From Leptolyngbya iicbica LK (GTDB lineage: Bacteria > Cyanobacteriota > Cyanobacteriia > Phormidesmidales > Phormidesmidaceae), in the NCBI RefSeq assembly GCF_004212215.1, contig NZ_QVFV01000002.1:865525-929524 (forward strand): a stretch of DNA of 64,000 bases, in the 5' to 3' direction. A program made the position numbers and the translations under genes. This document shows, piece after piece, positions 44,850-54,091 of this stretch (the stretch's first letter is position 1; every line of letters starts with the position of its first letter). The notes under the pieces are model-generated. The model made no database searches, was not told where the DNA came from, and worked only from the letters and a program-made list of their open reading frames with translations.

Positions 44850-46325
44850 TTAAAACTGGCGGCTCCATTCCTTTGGCCAGCGCTCGACCACCACCTTAGT
44901 TTGGGTGAAAAACTCGACCGCATGGTGGCTTTGCCCGTGCAAATCACCAAAGAAGCTGTCCTTCCAACCGCTAAAGGGGAAAAAGGCCATGGGGGCAGCT
45001 ACGCCGATATTGATGCCAATATTGCCCGCTTCGGCCTCGGAACGAAACTTACGGGCAGCGGCACCGCTATTGGTGAAGAGGCAAGCCATATTGCCCCACG
45101 GACTGCGGTTGACTAGCGCGATCGCCTCCTCGACGGTCTCGACGTGCATCAGTCCCAACACGGGGCCAAAGATTTCGGTGCTGGCGATTGTGCCGTCAGG
45201 CGGCACACCTTGCAAAATGGTGGGTTTCACAAAACTCCCGTTTGCCAGCCCCGCAATTTGTGGCTGGCGGCCATCTACCAGCACTTGTGCGCCCTCATCG
45301 GCCCCTTGCTGAATCAGCGCCTCTATGCGATCGCGGCTCTGAGCGGTGATGACTGGCCCCATTTGGACGTTGGCCTCCAGGCCATTGCCGGTGATGCGTT
45401 GCGCCGCCGCATCGGCGATCGCCTCGGTGAACGGCTGCTTTGCCTCCCCCACCGTCACCGCCAACGAGGCGGCGAGACATCGCTGCCCCGCACAGCCAAA
45501 GGCACTATCAGCGGCGATGCGCGTCGTCATCTCCATATCGGCATCGGGCAGCACAATGATGGGATTCTTAGCCCCTCCCTGACACTGCACTCGTTTGCCG
45601 TGGGTAGCCGCCTGCGCGTAAATGTAACGGGCGACCGGCGAAGACCCCACAAAGCTAATGGCGCGAATATCGGGATGCTGCAAAATTGCATCGACTGTTT
45701 CCTTTGCGCCGTTAACCAGATTCAGCACCCCGGCGGGAAAGTCCGCCTGATCAATGAGTTCAAAAATTTTCTGCATGGTCAACGGCACCTTTTCTGACGG
45801 CTTGACCAGATAGGTGTTGCCGCAGGCGATCGCATAGGGCATGAACCAAAACGGAATCATCGCGGGAAAGTTAAAGGGCGCGATCGCCGCCGCCACCCCC
45901 AGCGGTTGCCGAATCATAAACTCATCAATGCCGCGAGCAATATCTTCTGAAAACGTGCCCTGCATAGCGGTAGGAATGCCGCAGGCCACCTCGACATTCT
46001 CGATCGCCCGCTGCAACTCTCCCCGCGACTCCTTCAAGGTTTTGCCACATTCCTGAGTAATCAAGCGGGCCAGCTCATCGGCATGCGCTTCCAACAATCC
46101 TTTGAGGCGAAATAAAGGCTGCACCCGCTCCACTGCTGGCACCCGTCGCCAGGCCAAAAACGCTTGGGCCGCAGCGGCGGTCGCTTGATTGACTTCATCG
46201 CCAGGAGAAAGCGGCACTTCGGCCAGCACTTGCGCCGTTGCGGGATTATGGACGGGGAGGCGATCGCTCGCGCTCGAAAGCCGCCATTCCCCGTTGATGT
46301 AGTTTTTGAGTACAGCGTTAGACAT
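44850..46325 (-). CDS. mmsA: CoA-acylating methylmalonate-semialdehyde dehydrogenase
   Basis: An aldehyde dehydrogenase-fold enzyme of 491 residues from the ATG at 46325 (AGGAA 8 nt upstream). Family marks are the start LKNYINGEW, the NAD-binding region with [11 protein letters not shown] and [13 protein letters not shown], and the active-site [10 protein letters not shown], typical of MmsA/IolA, which converts methylmalonate semialdehyde to propionyl-CoA in valine or inositol breakdown. No other genes of those pathways are nearby, so the physiological aldehyde is uncertain. Its stop codon lies 5 bp from that of the convergent Rieske gene. Confidence 0.85.
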   Translation of the reverse strand: MSNAVLKNYINGEWRLSSASDRLPVHNPATAQVLAEVPLSPGDEVNQATAAAAQAFLAWRRVPAVERVQPLFRLKGLLEAHADELARLITQECGKTLKESRGELQRAIENVEVACGIPTAMQGTFSEDIARGIDEFMIRQPLGVAAAIAPFNFPAMIPFWFMPYAIACGNTYLVKPSEKVPLTMQKIFELIDQADFPAGVLNLVNGAKETVDAILQHPDIRAISFVGSSPVARYIYAQAATHGKRVQCQGGAKNPIIVLPDADMEMTTRIAADSAFGCAGQRCLAASLAVTVGEAKQPFTEAIADAAAQRITGNGLEANVQMGPVITAQSRDRIEALIQQGADEGAQVLVDGRQPQIAGLANGSFVKPTILQGVPPDGTIASTEIFGPVLGLMHVETVEEAIALVNRSPWGNMACLFTNSGAAARKFRSEAEAGNIGINIGVAAPMAFFPFSGWKDSFFGDLHGQSHHAVEFFTQTKVVVERWPKEWSRQF

Positions 46326-46620
46326 CGCTAGATTCCTGATCACCCTTCCATAGTGAATCATAGGTCGCCCCAGTGACCTGGATCAGACACGGGTTAGGGG
46401 TTGAGTCAGAAACGGCAGTTCCCTGTCTGCAAATCCTTTTACTGGCCGCACCGCTTGTCGTCAGGCTCTGGTTGGCCCCGATCATCCATTCCCAACAATG
46501 AATGGGCTGAGCACAGCGAACACATTTGGCACCCATTTCCCAACATAAAATTTGCCCTGGAAGCCGTCCGCTTCACAGGGCAGAAATCTTAGGCAGCGAT
46601 CAATTGCAACGAAAGCTGAC

Positions 46621-46863
46621 TTAACCCGCAGGCGGCGTCAACCAACCGGCACTTAAAACCACCGTTAACCCCATAAAGAGGGCGGTCAACGTCCAGGTGA
46701 CCCGGTTCAAAGTGGTTTCAGCGCTTTTGGTACTGGTAAACAGTTGCGCCTGTCCACCCAGGGCTCCTAAGCCGTCCCCTTTAGGACTGTGCAGTAGCAC
46801 CAGTACAGACAGACCGATCGCTGATACGGTCCACACTACTTGAAGGATCGAAACTACAGTCAT
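46621..46863 (-). CDS. secG: Preprotein translocase subunit SecG
   Basis: An 80-residue inner/thylakoid membrane protein with two transmembrane helices (about 5-22 and 51-74) joined by a polar loop with the conserved HSPKGDGLGALGG. SecG assists SecYEG-SecA protein translocation. It lies 114 bp after gpmI on the same strand, an arrangement common in bacteria. Confidence 0.9.
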   Translation of the reverse strand: MTVVSILQVVWTVSAIGLSVLVLLHSPKGDGLGALGGQAQLFTSTKSAETTLNRVTWTLTALFMGLTVVLSAGWLTPPAG

Positions 46864-46977
46864 AGGGTAATTGCGCCAAAAATTCAGACTTAAAAACTGC
46901 CGTTCTGCCGAGCGGCCATTTGCTCAATCATTTTAGCCTGCCAGGGAGATTTGCCCAAGCCGTTGCCGGGGCGATCG

Positions 46978-48576
46978 CTAGAGCCCCACATGCACCGGAG
47001 TCCGATTGGGTCGCAAGTCCACAGATGAATTGAGCAACATAGAGCGCCCGGTCATCTCTTGGGGCTGAGGAATATTCAGAATATCCAAAATCGTCGGCGC
47101 GATGTCAGACAAGCGACCATCGGAGCGCAGTTCGACCTCGGTACCATGCCCCGGAATCTTGAGCCCTTCGCCCTCCACCAGAATGAAGGGCACCGGGTTA
47201 GTCGTGTGAGCCGTCCAAGGTTTGTGGTTTTCATCCCACATGTATTCAGCGTTGCCGTGGTCAGCGGTAATAATGGCCGTGCCGCCCGCTTGGCTAATGC
47301 CCTCTAACAGCCGACCGAGTTCAGTGTCTACCGTCTGCAACGCCGTCACCGTAGCGTCCAAATTGCCCGTGTGGCCGACCATGTCGGGATTCGCATAGTT
47401 GATCACAATCAGCGAATAGATGCCTTTTTCAATCGCCGCGAGGGCGGTATTGGTTACCAAAGCCGCCGACATGGGGGGCGCTTTATCGTAGGTCGCCACT
47501 TGAGGACTGGGAATCAACTCTCGGTCTTCCCCTGCCAAGGGCTCTTCTAACCCACCGTTGAAGAAGTAGGTGACGTGGGCATACTTCTCGGTTTCGGCGG
47601 TGCGGAATTGCTTTAGCCCTTCGTCAGCAATGACTTCGCCCAAAATGCGATTCAGGTTTTGGGGCGGAAAGGCCACCTGCGCCGTCAACTGCGAGTCGTA
47701 CTGGGTCATTGTGACGAAGCTCAGCGACTCAATCTGCGATCGCTCAAACCCGTCAAACTTGTTATCCAAAAAGGCGTGGGTCAACTGTCGCGCCCGGTCA
47801 GGACGGAAGTTGAAAAATAGCACACCATCGCCCGCTTCAACTGCTCCAGGGGCGATGCGCACGGGCTCCATAAATTCGTCAGTAATTTCGTTGGCATAGG
47901 CCGCCTGCATGACCTCTACCGCAGTGCGGCCATCACCGTCACCATCCGTCACCATCACGTCGTAGGCTTTTTTAATGCGATCCCAACGGCGATCGCGATC
48001 CATCGCGTAATAGCGACCACTGAGGGTCACGATGCGACCGACGCCGTGCTGCTCAGTAAAGTCTTGAATGGCTTGCACCGAACGATAACCATCCGTGGGT
48101 TTGGTATCGCGACCGTCAGTAATGACATGAATGCAAACTTCGGCAATATCCTGAGCCTTCGCCATTTCTAGCAGGCCCAATAGATGATTGAGATGAGAAT
48201 GCACACCGCCGTCGGAGCAAAGCCCCACGAGATGGAGCTTGCTGTTGCGGTAGCGGACGGTTTGGCACAACTCAAGAATGGCTTCGTTTTCTTGGATGCT
48301 GCCGTCTTCAATGGCGTCGGAAATTCTCACGAGTTCTTGGGGCACCACCCGACCCGCTCCAATATTGAGGTGCCCAACCTCTGAGTTCCCCATTTGCCCT
48401 TCGGGTAGACCAACGTCTTTGCCCGATGTCCGAATCAGGGTGTGAGGATAGGCGTGCCAGAGGCTGTCCATCACCGGAGTTTCCGCGACAGTCACAGCGT
48501 TGCCATCAGCGTCTTCTCGATATCCCCAACCGTCGAGGATAATGAGCACCATTGGTGGGATTGGCGCTTGAGTCAT
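46978..48576 (-). CDS. gpmI: 2,3-bisphosphoglycerate-independent phosphoglycerate mutase
   Basis: The Mn2+-dependent glycolytic enzyme interconverting 3- and 2-phosphoglycerate; 532 residues from the ATG at 48576 (a TTG seven codons upstream was rejected). VLIILDGWGYRED supplies the first metal Asp and MGNSEVGHLNIGAGR the nucleophilic Ser that carries the phosphate; INYANPDMVGHTG and TADHGNAE supply further metal ligands. It is upstream of secG on the same strand. An extended -10 box lies 44 bp upstream. Confidence 0.95.
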   Translation of the reverse strand: MTQAPIPPMVLIILDGWGYREDADGNAVTVAETPVMDSLWHAYPHTLIRTSGKDVGLPEGQMGNSEVGHLNIGAGRVVPQELVRISDAIEDGSIQENEAILELCQTVRYRNSKLHLVGLCSDGGVHSHLNHLLGLLEMAKAQDIAEVCIHVITDGRDTKPTDGYRSVQAIQDFTEQHGVGRIVTLSGRYYAMDRDRRWDRIKKAYDVMVTDGDGDGRTAVEVMQAAYANEITDEFMEPVRIAPGAVEAGDGVLFFNFRPDRARQLTHAFLDNKFDGFERSQIESLSFVTMTQYDSQLTAQVAFPPQNLNRILGEVIADEGLKQFRTAETEKYAHVTYFFNGGLEEPLAGEDRELIPSPQVATYDKAPPMSAALVTNTALAAIEKGIYSLIVINYANPDMVGHTGNLDATVTALQTVDTELGRLLEGISQAGGTAIITADHGNAEYMWDENHKPWTAHTTNPVPFILVEGEGLKIPGHGTEVELRSDGRLSDIAPTILDILNIPQPQEMTGRSMLLNSSVDLRPNRTPVHVGL

Positions 48577-49118
48577 TGGCTTATAGGGTTCCTGCAACTA
48601 CTAGACAATTTCCGAGGGAATCATACCATCAGTTTTTTAGGTATAGCCTCTCGAAAAAATAAGCAATTTTTATGTTTACAACAAAAAACAACAGTGCTTT
48701 TGCGAATTTGCATCTTATTTTTCAGAGCTTATCAGCTCTTGCCTAATTTGCAAGCAGGGCTAACTCTTAGAAACGGACAATGAGCCTGATTTAGAAGCAG
48801 TTTTAGTCAACTTTATTCACGCATTCTCAGGAAAACCCTGTCGAGAAAGAAAAACTTAGGGACAGTGATTTTTGTTCGCATTTTTGAGCAAAATATCGCA
48901 GAAATCTCCAGGTTATGGCCGCTTGGCAGGCATTTGCCACGTGGCCATTTCAGGTGAGCAGGACTTGTGGTCAGTCTAGAGTTGATAGTTCACGATCTCG
49001 CTCTTTCCCGTTGCGACGCTACTCGACAGGAGCTCCGACAGGGTTCAGCCGCTTCAGCAAAATGCTTAGTGATTCAGACTTGCCGATCTGTTGCGGAGAA
49101 AATGCCTGACTTGATGCT
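48577..49118. other. AT-rich intergenic stretch upstream of gpmI
   Basis: 542 bp between gpmI and the 164-residue protein gene, both on the minus strand. The left half is clearly AT-rich with runs of A and T (48650-48720). It carries a candidate gpmI promoter. Nothing else was recognised; no tRNA or RNA motif was seen. Confidence 0.5.
48620..48628 (-). promoter_or_regulatory. Candidate extended -10 box of gpmI
   Basis: On the minus strand TGGTATGAT, i.e. TATGAT preceded by the extended -10 TG dinucleotide. It lies 44 bp upstream of the gpmI ATG. No good -35 element is visible, which is usual for extended -10 promoters. Confidence 0.3.
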
Positions 49119-49613
49119 TCATCCAGCGTTTGGGCCATCGGGGGGCAATGACTGCCGGGTGATCGTCCTAAATGTGGTCTCAATGCCGCCCTCGTCGCCA
49201 AATTCACAATATTCGGTGATGCGAATGCGCATCCCGATTTTCAAGAAGCCGTCATTTTGCGGGTGGGGGAGTTGGAGAGTCGCCACCCGCATCGGAGTCG
49301 CCGATCGCGCTGGTTGCCGCTGAATAAAATGCATGAGTCGAGATCGCCATGTTGACCGGGGAGGAGGTGGAACATACGAGGTCATGGTGGGGTAGCAGCC
49401 TGCCAGTTCGACATCGCCCCCTGGATCACCGCTAGGGCTAGGCGTCATGTGGGTCACGCGCAGATCCAGCAAATAATAAGCGGGACACTCGCGATCGCCC
49501 CCCAATGTACCGGACATCATCGGTTGTGCGGGTGATCGAGTAGCCCCGAACCATTGCAAACGCTGAATTTCACCTTCGATATCCCAAGGCCCGACGGGCG
49601 CAGAGGCTGCCAT
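49119..49613 (-). CDS. Unrecognised 164-residue protein
   Basis: A soluble protein with no signal peptide or membrane segment; Pro-rich around residues 75-85 (YVPPPPRST). I do not recognise a family. The block VATLQLPHPQNDGFLKIGMRIRITEYCEFGDE looks like conserved beta strands. Codon use and length support a real gene, but it could be lineage-specific. It is divergent from the TAXI gene. Confidence 0.5.
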   Translation of the reverse strand: MAASAPVGPWDIEGEIQRLQWFGATRSPAQPMMSGTLGGDRECPAYYLLDLRVTHMTPSPSGDPGGDVELAGCYPTMTSYVPPPPRSTWRSRLMHFIQRQPARSATPMRVATLQLPHPQNDGFLKIGMRIRITEYCEFGDEGGIETTFRTITRQSLPPDGPNAG

Positions 49614-49771
49614 CTCAACTCGGGGACTCCATAATTTATCGGTTGCAGTCTAGGCTGCCCTGATATCGGCGATCGCTGTCATCAGTTCAGACGCGAACCC
49701 CAAAGCACCGGGAACGAGCACGGACTTCCGGTAGCATCAACTTAACCGGATCGCCTGCAAGGGTAATGACT

Positions 49772-51082
49772 ATGTTGAATCATCGTGTCACCTTGATCGT
49801 CGTCTTGCTGAGCGTTGTGGGAGCGCTGGGCTTTGGGCTCAAAACCTGGCGAGAGCGGAGTCGGGTGTATGAGTTGGTGCTAGCTTCCGGTAGTCAAACC
49901 GGAGAGTATTACGCCTTTAGTGAAGCCTTTGCCGCAGTCGTCGAGCAAAATCATCCTCACATTCGCATTGAAGTGATTGCCACAGAGGGCTCAGCGGACA
50001 ATATGACGCGCCTGCGAGACAACACCGCACAGTTGGCTCTGGTGCAGAGTGATACACCCGTCGAGCGCCCCGTGCGGGCGATCGCCCGACTGTTTCCCGA
50101 AATGTTTCATCTCTTGGTACGTCAAGACGCCAACATTCAAACCGTGGGCGACCTGCGCGATCGCCGCATTGCCCTGATGCCCGAAGGCAGCGGTTCGTAC
50201 GCCCTATTTTGGCCATTGGTCGAGCATTACAACTTGAGTGAGGCCGATTTTCAAGCGCTGCCCCAAGCCCCAGAAACCGCCTACGAGTCATTACTGGCGG
50301 GAGACGTCGATGCGCTATTTCGGGTAATCACCCTGGGCAACCCGTCAATGAAGGCAGTGCTGCAAAATGATGCGATCGCCCTGTTAGCCATTGACCAAGT
50401 CGAAGCGTTGCAACTGGCACTGCCCTATTTAGAAGCGCAAACGATTCCCAAGGGCACCTACGATGGGGGCCGCCCGCTGCCGCGTCAAGATTTGCCAGTC
50501 GTCGGTGTGAATGCCTTGCTGGTCATCCACGAAAACTTGCCAGATGAGGTGGCCCACGCCCTGACCGAAACGCTCTATACCCACCGCAATGAGTTAGTTA
50601 GCCGCTACCCCCGCGCCGCGCTGATTCGGCTACCGAGTTCGGGCAACGATTTAGGACTGCCGCTACATCCAGGGGCTCAAGCCTTTTACGATCGCGACCA
50701 ACCAGAATTCATCGTCGAATATGCCGAACCCATTGGCCTACTCATTTCGGTCTCAGTGTTATTAGCGTCGAGTCTTTGGCAATTTCGCATTTGGCTAAAG
50801 GGGCGGCAAAAAAATCGCGCTGACTACTACAACATTGAACTGTTGGATTTGATCGACCAAATCAACCAAACCCCAAATGCTGAAACGCTTGAAGACCTGC
50901 GCCAGCAACTATTCAAGATGTTGCGCGATGTCGTCTCAGACCTGGACAACGACTTGATTTCTGCCGACTCTTTTGAGTCGTTTACCTTTCCCTGGGAAAT
51001 TGCCCTCAACAGCTTGCGCTATCAGGAAGCCACCCTGCTGAAGCGGCTTCCCTCGACCGACGTTCCGACCCACCAGCCTTAA
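49772..51082 (+). CDS. TAXI-family substrate-binding protein with C-terminal anchor
   Basis: A TRAP-transporter-associated extracytoplasmic immunogenic (TAXI) solute-binding protein. The start at 49772 has AAGGG 8 nt upstream; an in-frame ATG at 49766 adds two residues. An N-terminal membrane helix (about 6-24) leads to the binding domain with LASGSQTGEYYAFSEAFA and VIATEGSADNMTRLRD. Unlike classical TAXI proteins it has a second transmembrane helix (about 322-342, PIGLLISVSVLLASSLWQF) followed by about 90 charged, helical, presumably cytosolic residues. No TRAP permease genes are nearby, so it may act as a sensor or as part of an orphan transporter. Confidence 0.82.
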   Translation: MLNHRVTLIVVLLSVVGALGFGLKTWRERSRVYELVLASGSQTGEYYAFSEAFAAVVEQNHPHIRIEVIATEGSADNMTRLRDNTAQLALVQSDTPVERPVRAIARLFPEMFHLLVRQDANIQTVGDLRDRRIALMPEGSGSYALFWPLVEHYNLSEADFQALPQAPETAYESLLAGDVDALFRVITLGNPSMKAVLQNDAIALLAIDQVEALQLALPYLEAQTIPKGTYDGGRPLPRQDLPVVGVNALLVIHENLPDEVAHALTETLYTHRNELVSRYPRAALIRLPSSGNDLGLPLHPGAQAFYDRDQPEFIVEYAEPIGLLISVSVLLASSLWQFRIWLKGRQKNRADYYNIELLDLIDQINQTPNAETLEDLRQQLFKMLRDVVSDLDNDLISADSFESFTFPWEIALNSLRYQEATLLKRLPSTDVPTHQP

Positions 51083-51144
51083 AGCCAGAACAGGCCAAGT
51101 CAAGGAGGCTGTAGCAGCAAATCCTGTTTACAGCCCCCCAATCT

Positions 51145-51172
51145 GTAAGGGCGAACGGCTGTTCGCCTCTAC
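51145..51172. repeat. Dispersed palindromic repeat, GGGCGAAC-type
   Basis: GTAAGGGCGAAC (51145-51156), loop GGCT, GTTCGCCTCTAC (51161-51172): a 12-bp hairpin with two mismatches. It closely resembles a palindrome seen repeatedly in intergenic regions of cyanobacteria and other bacteria (GTAGGGGCGAACGG...). It lies between the 3' ends of two convergent genes and may act as a transcription terminator or a mobile mini-element. Confidence 0.65.
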
Positions 51173-51268
51173 GAGATGCCTATTTTGATCAGTTTTTTGG
51201 GAATTCGGATTCGCTATGACGACGATTTTGGAGAGTTGGATTCACCCAAGATCATGGAATGATGGCAT

Positions 51269-51700
51269 CTACAGATCTAGGAGGGTAGAGGCATTGTTGT
51301 AATAACGCGCCCAGTATTGGGCATCAGGCCGCCATTCCCACTGGCTGCGGGTGACGGCAACTTCCATCACGGGCAGCGCGAGACCTTGATTTTCGCCCAC
51401 CATCGTGAGCACCACCTCCGAAGTCAGGGGATCAGCGTCAAAACTGCGCTGAATACCCGCGCGGGCGATCGCTTCACACCGCCGCAAAAAAGTGTCGTAA
51501 CTTTCGCCCTGGTCACGGGTGAGAAACAGCGTCACTCTGGCGGTGTAAGCCTGAGCCACGAGTGGAGTACTGACCACGGTGGCAAGGGCGATCGCGGTAA
51601 TGCTGCCCAGCTTGATAAAGCGCCCACGGGACGCAAGACACCCTACCAACAGGTGTCGGCAGTTCGACATTAAGGTTCGACGCCAAGCTTGCATGATCAT
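51269..51700 (-). CDS. Unrecognised secreted protein
   Basis: A 143-residue protein with a long, basic N-region and a hydrophobic segment (about residues 30-50, ending TPLVAQAYT) that fits a Sec signal peptide. The mature part has about 90 residues with blocks such as RVTLFLTRDQGESYDTFLRRCE and SQWEWRPDAQYWARYYN. No family recognised. The start at 51700 has an AGGGAG site 5-6 nt upstream; MSNCRHLL at 51670 is an alternative. The gene appears intact. Confidence 0.6.
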   Translation of the reverse strand: MIMQAWRRTLMSNCRHLLVGCLASRGRFIKLGSITAIALATVVSTPLVAQAYTARVTLFLTRDQGESYDTFLRRCEAIARAGIQRSFDADPLTSEVVLTMVGENQGLALPVMEVAVTRSQWEWRPDAQYWARYYNNASTLLDL

Positions 51701-52093
51701 GAGTTCTCCCTGCGCGGCAATAAAGAAAAGGCTGATGCAGCGCCGCCCAAAGCGCCTTAAATTTAGCGACTGTCCGAAATCCCGTCAATGCTTATCGGGT
51801 CAAAATTATTTTTTTGTCTTAATCTTTGGCGGTGACAGCGCCGAAACTGAGACTCGCCGCTAGAATGGGCATCGTCTCAGCTCGTCTGGGGCTAAACCTG
51901 AGTGCTGGCCAGTGCTGTGTCAGCCAGTGTAGCCCCGCTCTCTATGCTCTGGACGCTAGTTCCAGGCGCGCTAGCTCCCTGTTCAAGGGGACGGCGACAG
52001 CAGAGACGCCTCAAGCGATCGCACAGTGGGCAATCGGCATGAGGTGCTGGGGCGATCGCACTGTTCGTAACGAGTCAAGGTGAAGGGCAAGTC
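51701..52093. other. Divergent intergenic region upstream of the caspase-fold gene
   Basis: 393 bp between the divergent secreted-protein and pseudo-caspase genes. It contains two HIP1 octamers near 52017 and 52053 and an AT-rich segment near 51800-51820. No promoter could be assigned with confidence, and no gene or RNA was recognised. Confidence 0.45.
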
Positions 52094-54091
52094 ATGGCAA
52101 ATCAATGGGCTCTCCTCATCGGCATTAACCAGTACAAAGCGCTGCAACCGTTGATGTACGCGCAGCCTGACGCCGTGGGACTTCGCAACTTTTTGGTCGA
52201 CGAGTTAGGGGTGCCAGTCAATCACTGCACCTTATTGACCGATGTCTCAGCGGCCATTGAGCCCCACGCCTATATGCCGTTGCGCCAAGAGATTGAGCAT
52301 CAGCTGGAAACGCTCTGCCGCGACCAAGTGCAACCTGGCGATTTGCTCTGGGTCTTTTTTAGCGGCTGCGGGCTGACAGAAGCCGGACAAGACTATTGGA
52401 TGACGCTGGATGCAGAACCAACGAATTTGTCAGAAACCGCGATTCCGGTGTCGCAAATTTTCAAGATTTTGAGTCAGGCCCAGACCGACCAGATTGTCTT
52501 GGCGATGGATATGAATCGGAGTCAGGGCGCGGTTGGTCATCGCGATATTGGCACTCAGACCCTCACCCTGGCGAAAGACTATGGCATCACGACCTTCTTG
52601 TCCTGTCAGCCGGAGCAGTTTTCTCACGAGACGATGTATGTGAAACACGGTCTCTTTACCAAAGCCATGCTTGAGGGGTTGCGGTATCACGGCTGTGTCA
52701 CGGCCTCACAACTGGGTGAATACTTGGCCAGCCGCGTCCCCGAACTCTGCGAACACCACTGTCGCCCTCCGCAAAATCCGGTGATGGTCGTGCCGCAAAC
52801 GCAAAAATTCATGATGGTGGTGCCCGCTGACGGCCTCGCCAACCTTTCACCAACGGAAAATTTGACGGCGATCGATGAGGCGACGCTGGCCACTGTCCCG
52901 GCCAACAACAATGTGCCGCCGGTATCGCCCGTCTCACCTGCATATGCCAGTGAGGACACTTCGCCCGCCGATGATGAGCCGCTCCCCCTCCAGTCTCAAC
53001 CGTCTCCGGAGCCCTCGCCATCCAGCATTGAGCGGGTGACCGCTGTGCAAGATGACTCGTCAGACACGGCTAGCGGGATGAGTGGCCTCTGGAAGTGGGG
53101 GGCATTGGCAGCCGCCATTGCATTTTTGGCAGGGGTGTTTTTCCGGTTTCAACCCATCCTCTTTGGCGAAGGCGAACAGACGGCCAGCGACACCCCCGCC
53201 GACGTGGTGGGCGACGATCCCGAGGGAGCTGGTGGACCAGACGGGGAAGCCGTACCTGAGGACGGCACCGCTCCGGCAGACGCTCCCCCAGCGGCAGAAA
53301 ATGACGCGGCCGCACCGACTGAAGCTCCGCCTGAACAAGAAGACCCGATTGAGCGGGGTAATACGGCCCTGCAACGCGCCGAGGAAGCCCTTGAGGCCCA
53401 ACGCTATGGCGAGGCGCGGGCGTGGCTCGAGCAAGTACCTCCTGAGGTGCAAAACAATCGCTATCAAGACCTGCTGCAATCGGCCAATAGTGAAGTCGCG
53501 GAGGCGGCGGTACGGAACCAAACCATTCTCAGCAATGCCCGTCAGGTTTTACAGCCCACATCGGCGTCGATGTTTAATGACGCGATTGAGCAAGCCCGAC
53601 AGGTCCCGCCTGAAGATCCTTACTATGAGCAGGCCCAAGCCGATATTAAACGGTGGGGACGGGTCATTCTCGATTTGGCCGAAGGGCGCGCCGCCAGTGG
53701 CAATATTGTGGGCGCGATCGCAGCCGCACGCCTCGTTCCTGAAGATCAGCCCGAACTCACCACCCTGGCCGCCCAACGCATCCAAAGCTGGGAGCAACAG
53801 ATCGCCAACCAGGAACTCATTCAACAAACCCAAAATTCGCTACAGCCGGGACAGGCCAGCAGCTATAACGATGCCGTCCGCACCCTGGAGCAAATTGAAC
53901 CCGGTCAACCGGGCTATGAGGATGCCCGAGCTCGCATGCAGCAATGGGGACAGGATATTCTCGCGATCGCTCGCGCTCGGGCGGCCCAGGGCGACCTTGG
54001 CGGCGCGATCGGGGCCGCTCGACTCGTCCCCGAAAGCACGGATGCCTACGCGGCAGCCCAGGAAGAGATCCAACGCTGGCAAGCCCAGTAA
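52094..54091 (+). CDS. Caspase-fold protein without catalytic dyad, membrane-spanning, with C-terminal helical repeats
   Basis: A 665-residue protein. Residues 1-235 form a peptidase C14 (caspase/orthocaspase) p20-like domain: WALLIGINQYK, HCTLLTD, LLWVFFSGCG and YWMTLDAEP follow family order. The catalytic His of the usual SGHG is Cys92, and the catalytic Cys of the usual D-x-C-x-S-G is Asn141 (MDMNRSQG), so it is predicted to lack proteolytic activity. After an acidic Pro/Ser-rich linker comes one transmembrane helix (about 332-351), a second acidic linker, then helical repeats: a unit of about 95 residues occurs twice (about 478-570 and 574-665) with the shared pattern A(I/V)..A..V...... 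and ILxLAExRAAxGxIxGAIxAARLVPE. The sequence ends cleanly at a TAA stop codon. Confidence 0.8.
   Translation: MANQWALLIGINQYKALQPLMYAQPDAVGLRNFLVDELGVPVNHCTLLTDVSAAIEPHAYMPLRQEIEHQLETLCRDQVQPGDLLWVFFSGCGLTEAGQDYWMTLDAEPTNLSETAIPVSQIFKILSQAQTDQIVLAMDMNRSQGAVGHRDIGTQTLTLAKDYGITTFLSCQPEQFSHETMYVKHGLFTKAMLEGLRYHGCVTASQLGEYLASRVPELCEHHCRPPQNPVMVVPQTQKFMMVVPADGLANLSPTENLTAIDEATLATVPANNNVPPVSPVSPAYASEDTSPADDEPLPLQSQPSPEPSPSSIERVTAVQDDSSDTASGMSGLWKWGALAAAIAFLAGVFFRFQPILFGEGEQTASDTPADVVGDDPEGAGGPDGEAVPEDGTAPADAPPAAENDAAAPTEAPPEQEDPIERGNTALQRAEEALEAQRYGEARAWLEQVPPEVQNNRYQDLLQSANSEVAEAAVRNQTILSNARQVLQPTSASMFNDAIEQARQVPPEDPYYEQAQADIKRWGRVILDLAEGRAASGNIVGAIAAARLVPEDQPELTTLAAQRIQSWEQQIANQELIQQTQNSLQPGQASSYNDAVRTLEQIEPGQPGYEDARARMQQWGQDILAIARARAAQGDLGGAIGAARLVPESTDAYAAAQEEIQRWQAQ

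Noticed and set aside
46318..46536. Cys-containing 72-codon minus-strand frame overlapping the mmsA start
   Set aside because: Its end overlaps the start of mmsA, and the Cys pattern does not match a known zinc-binding family.
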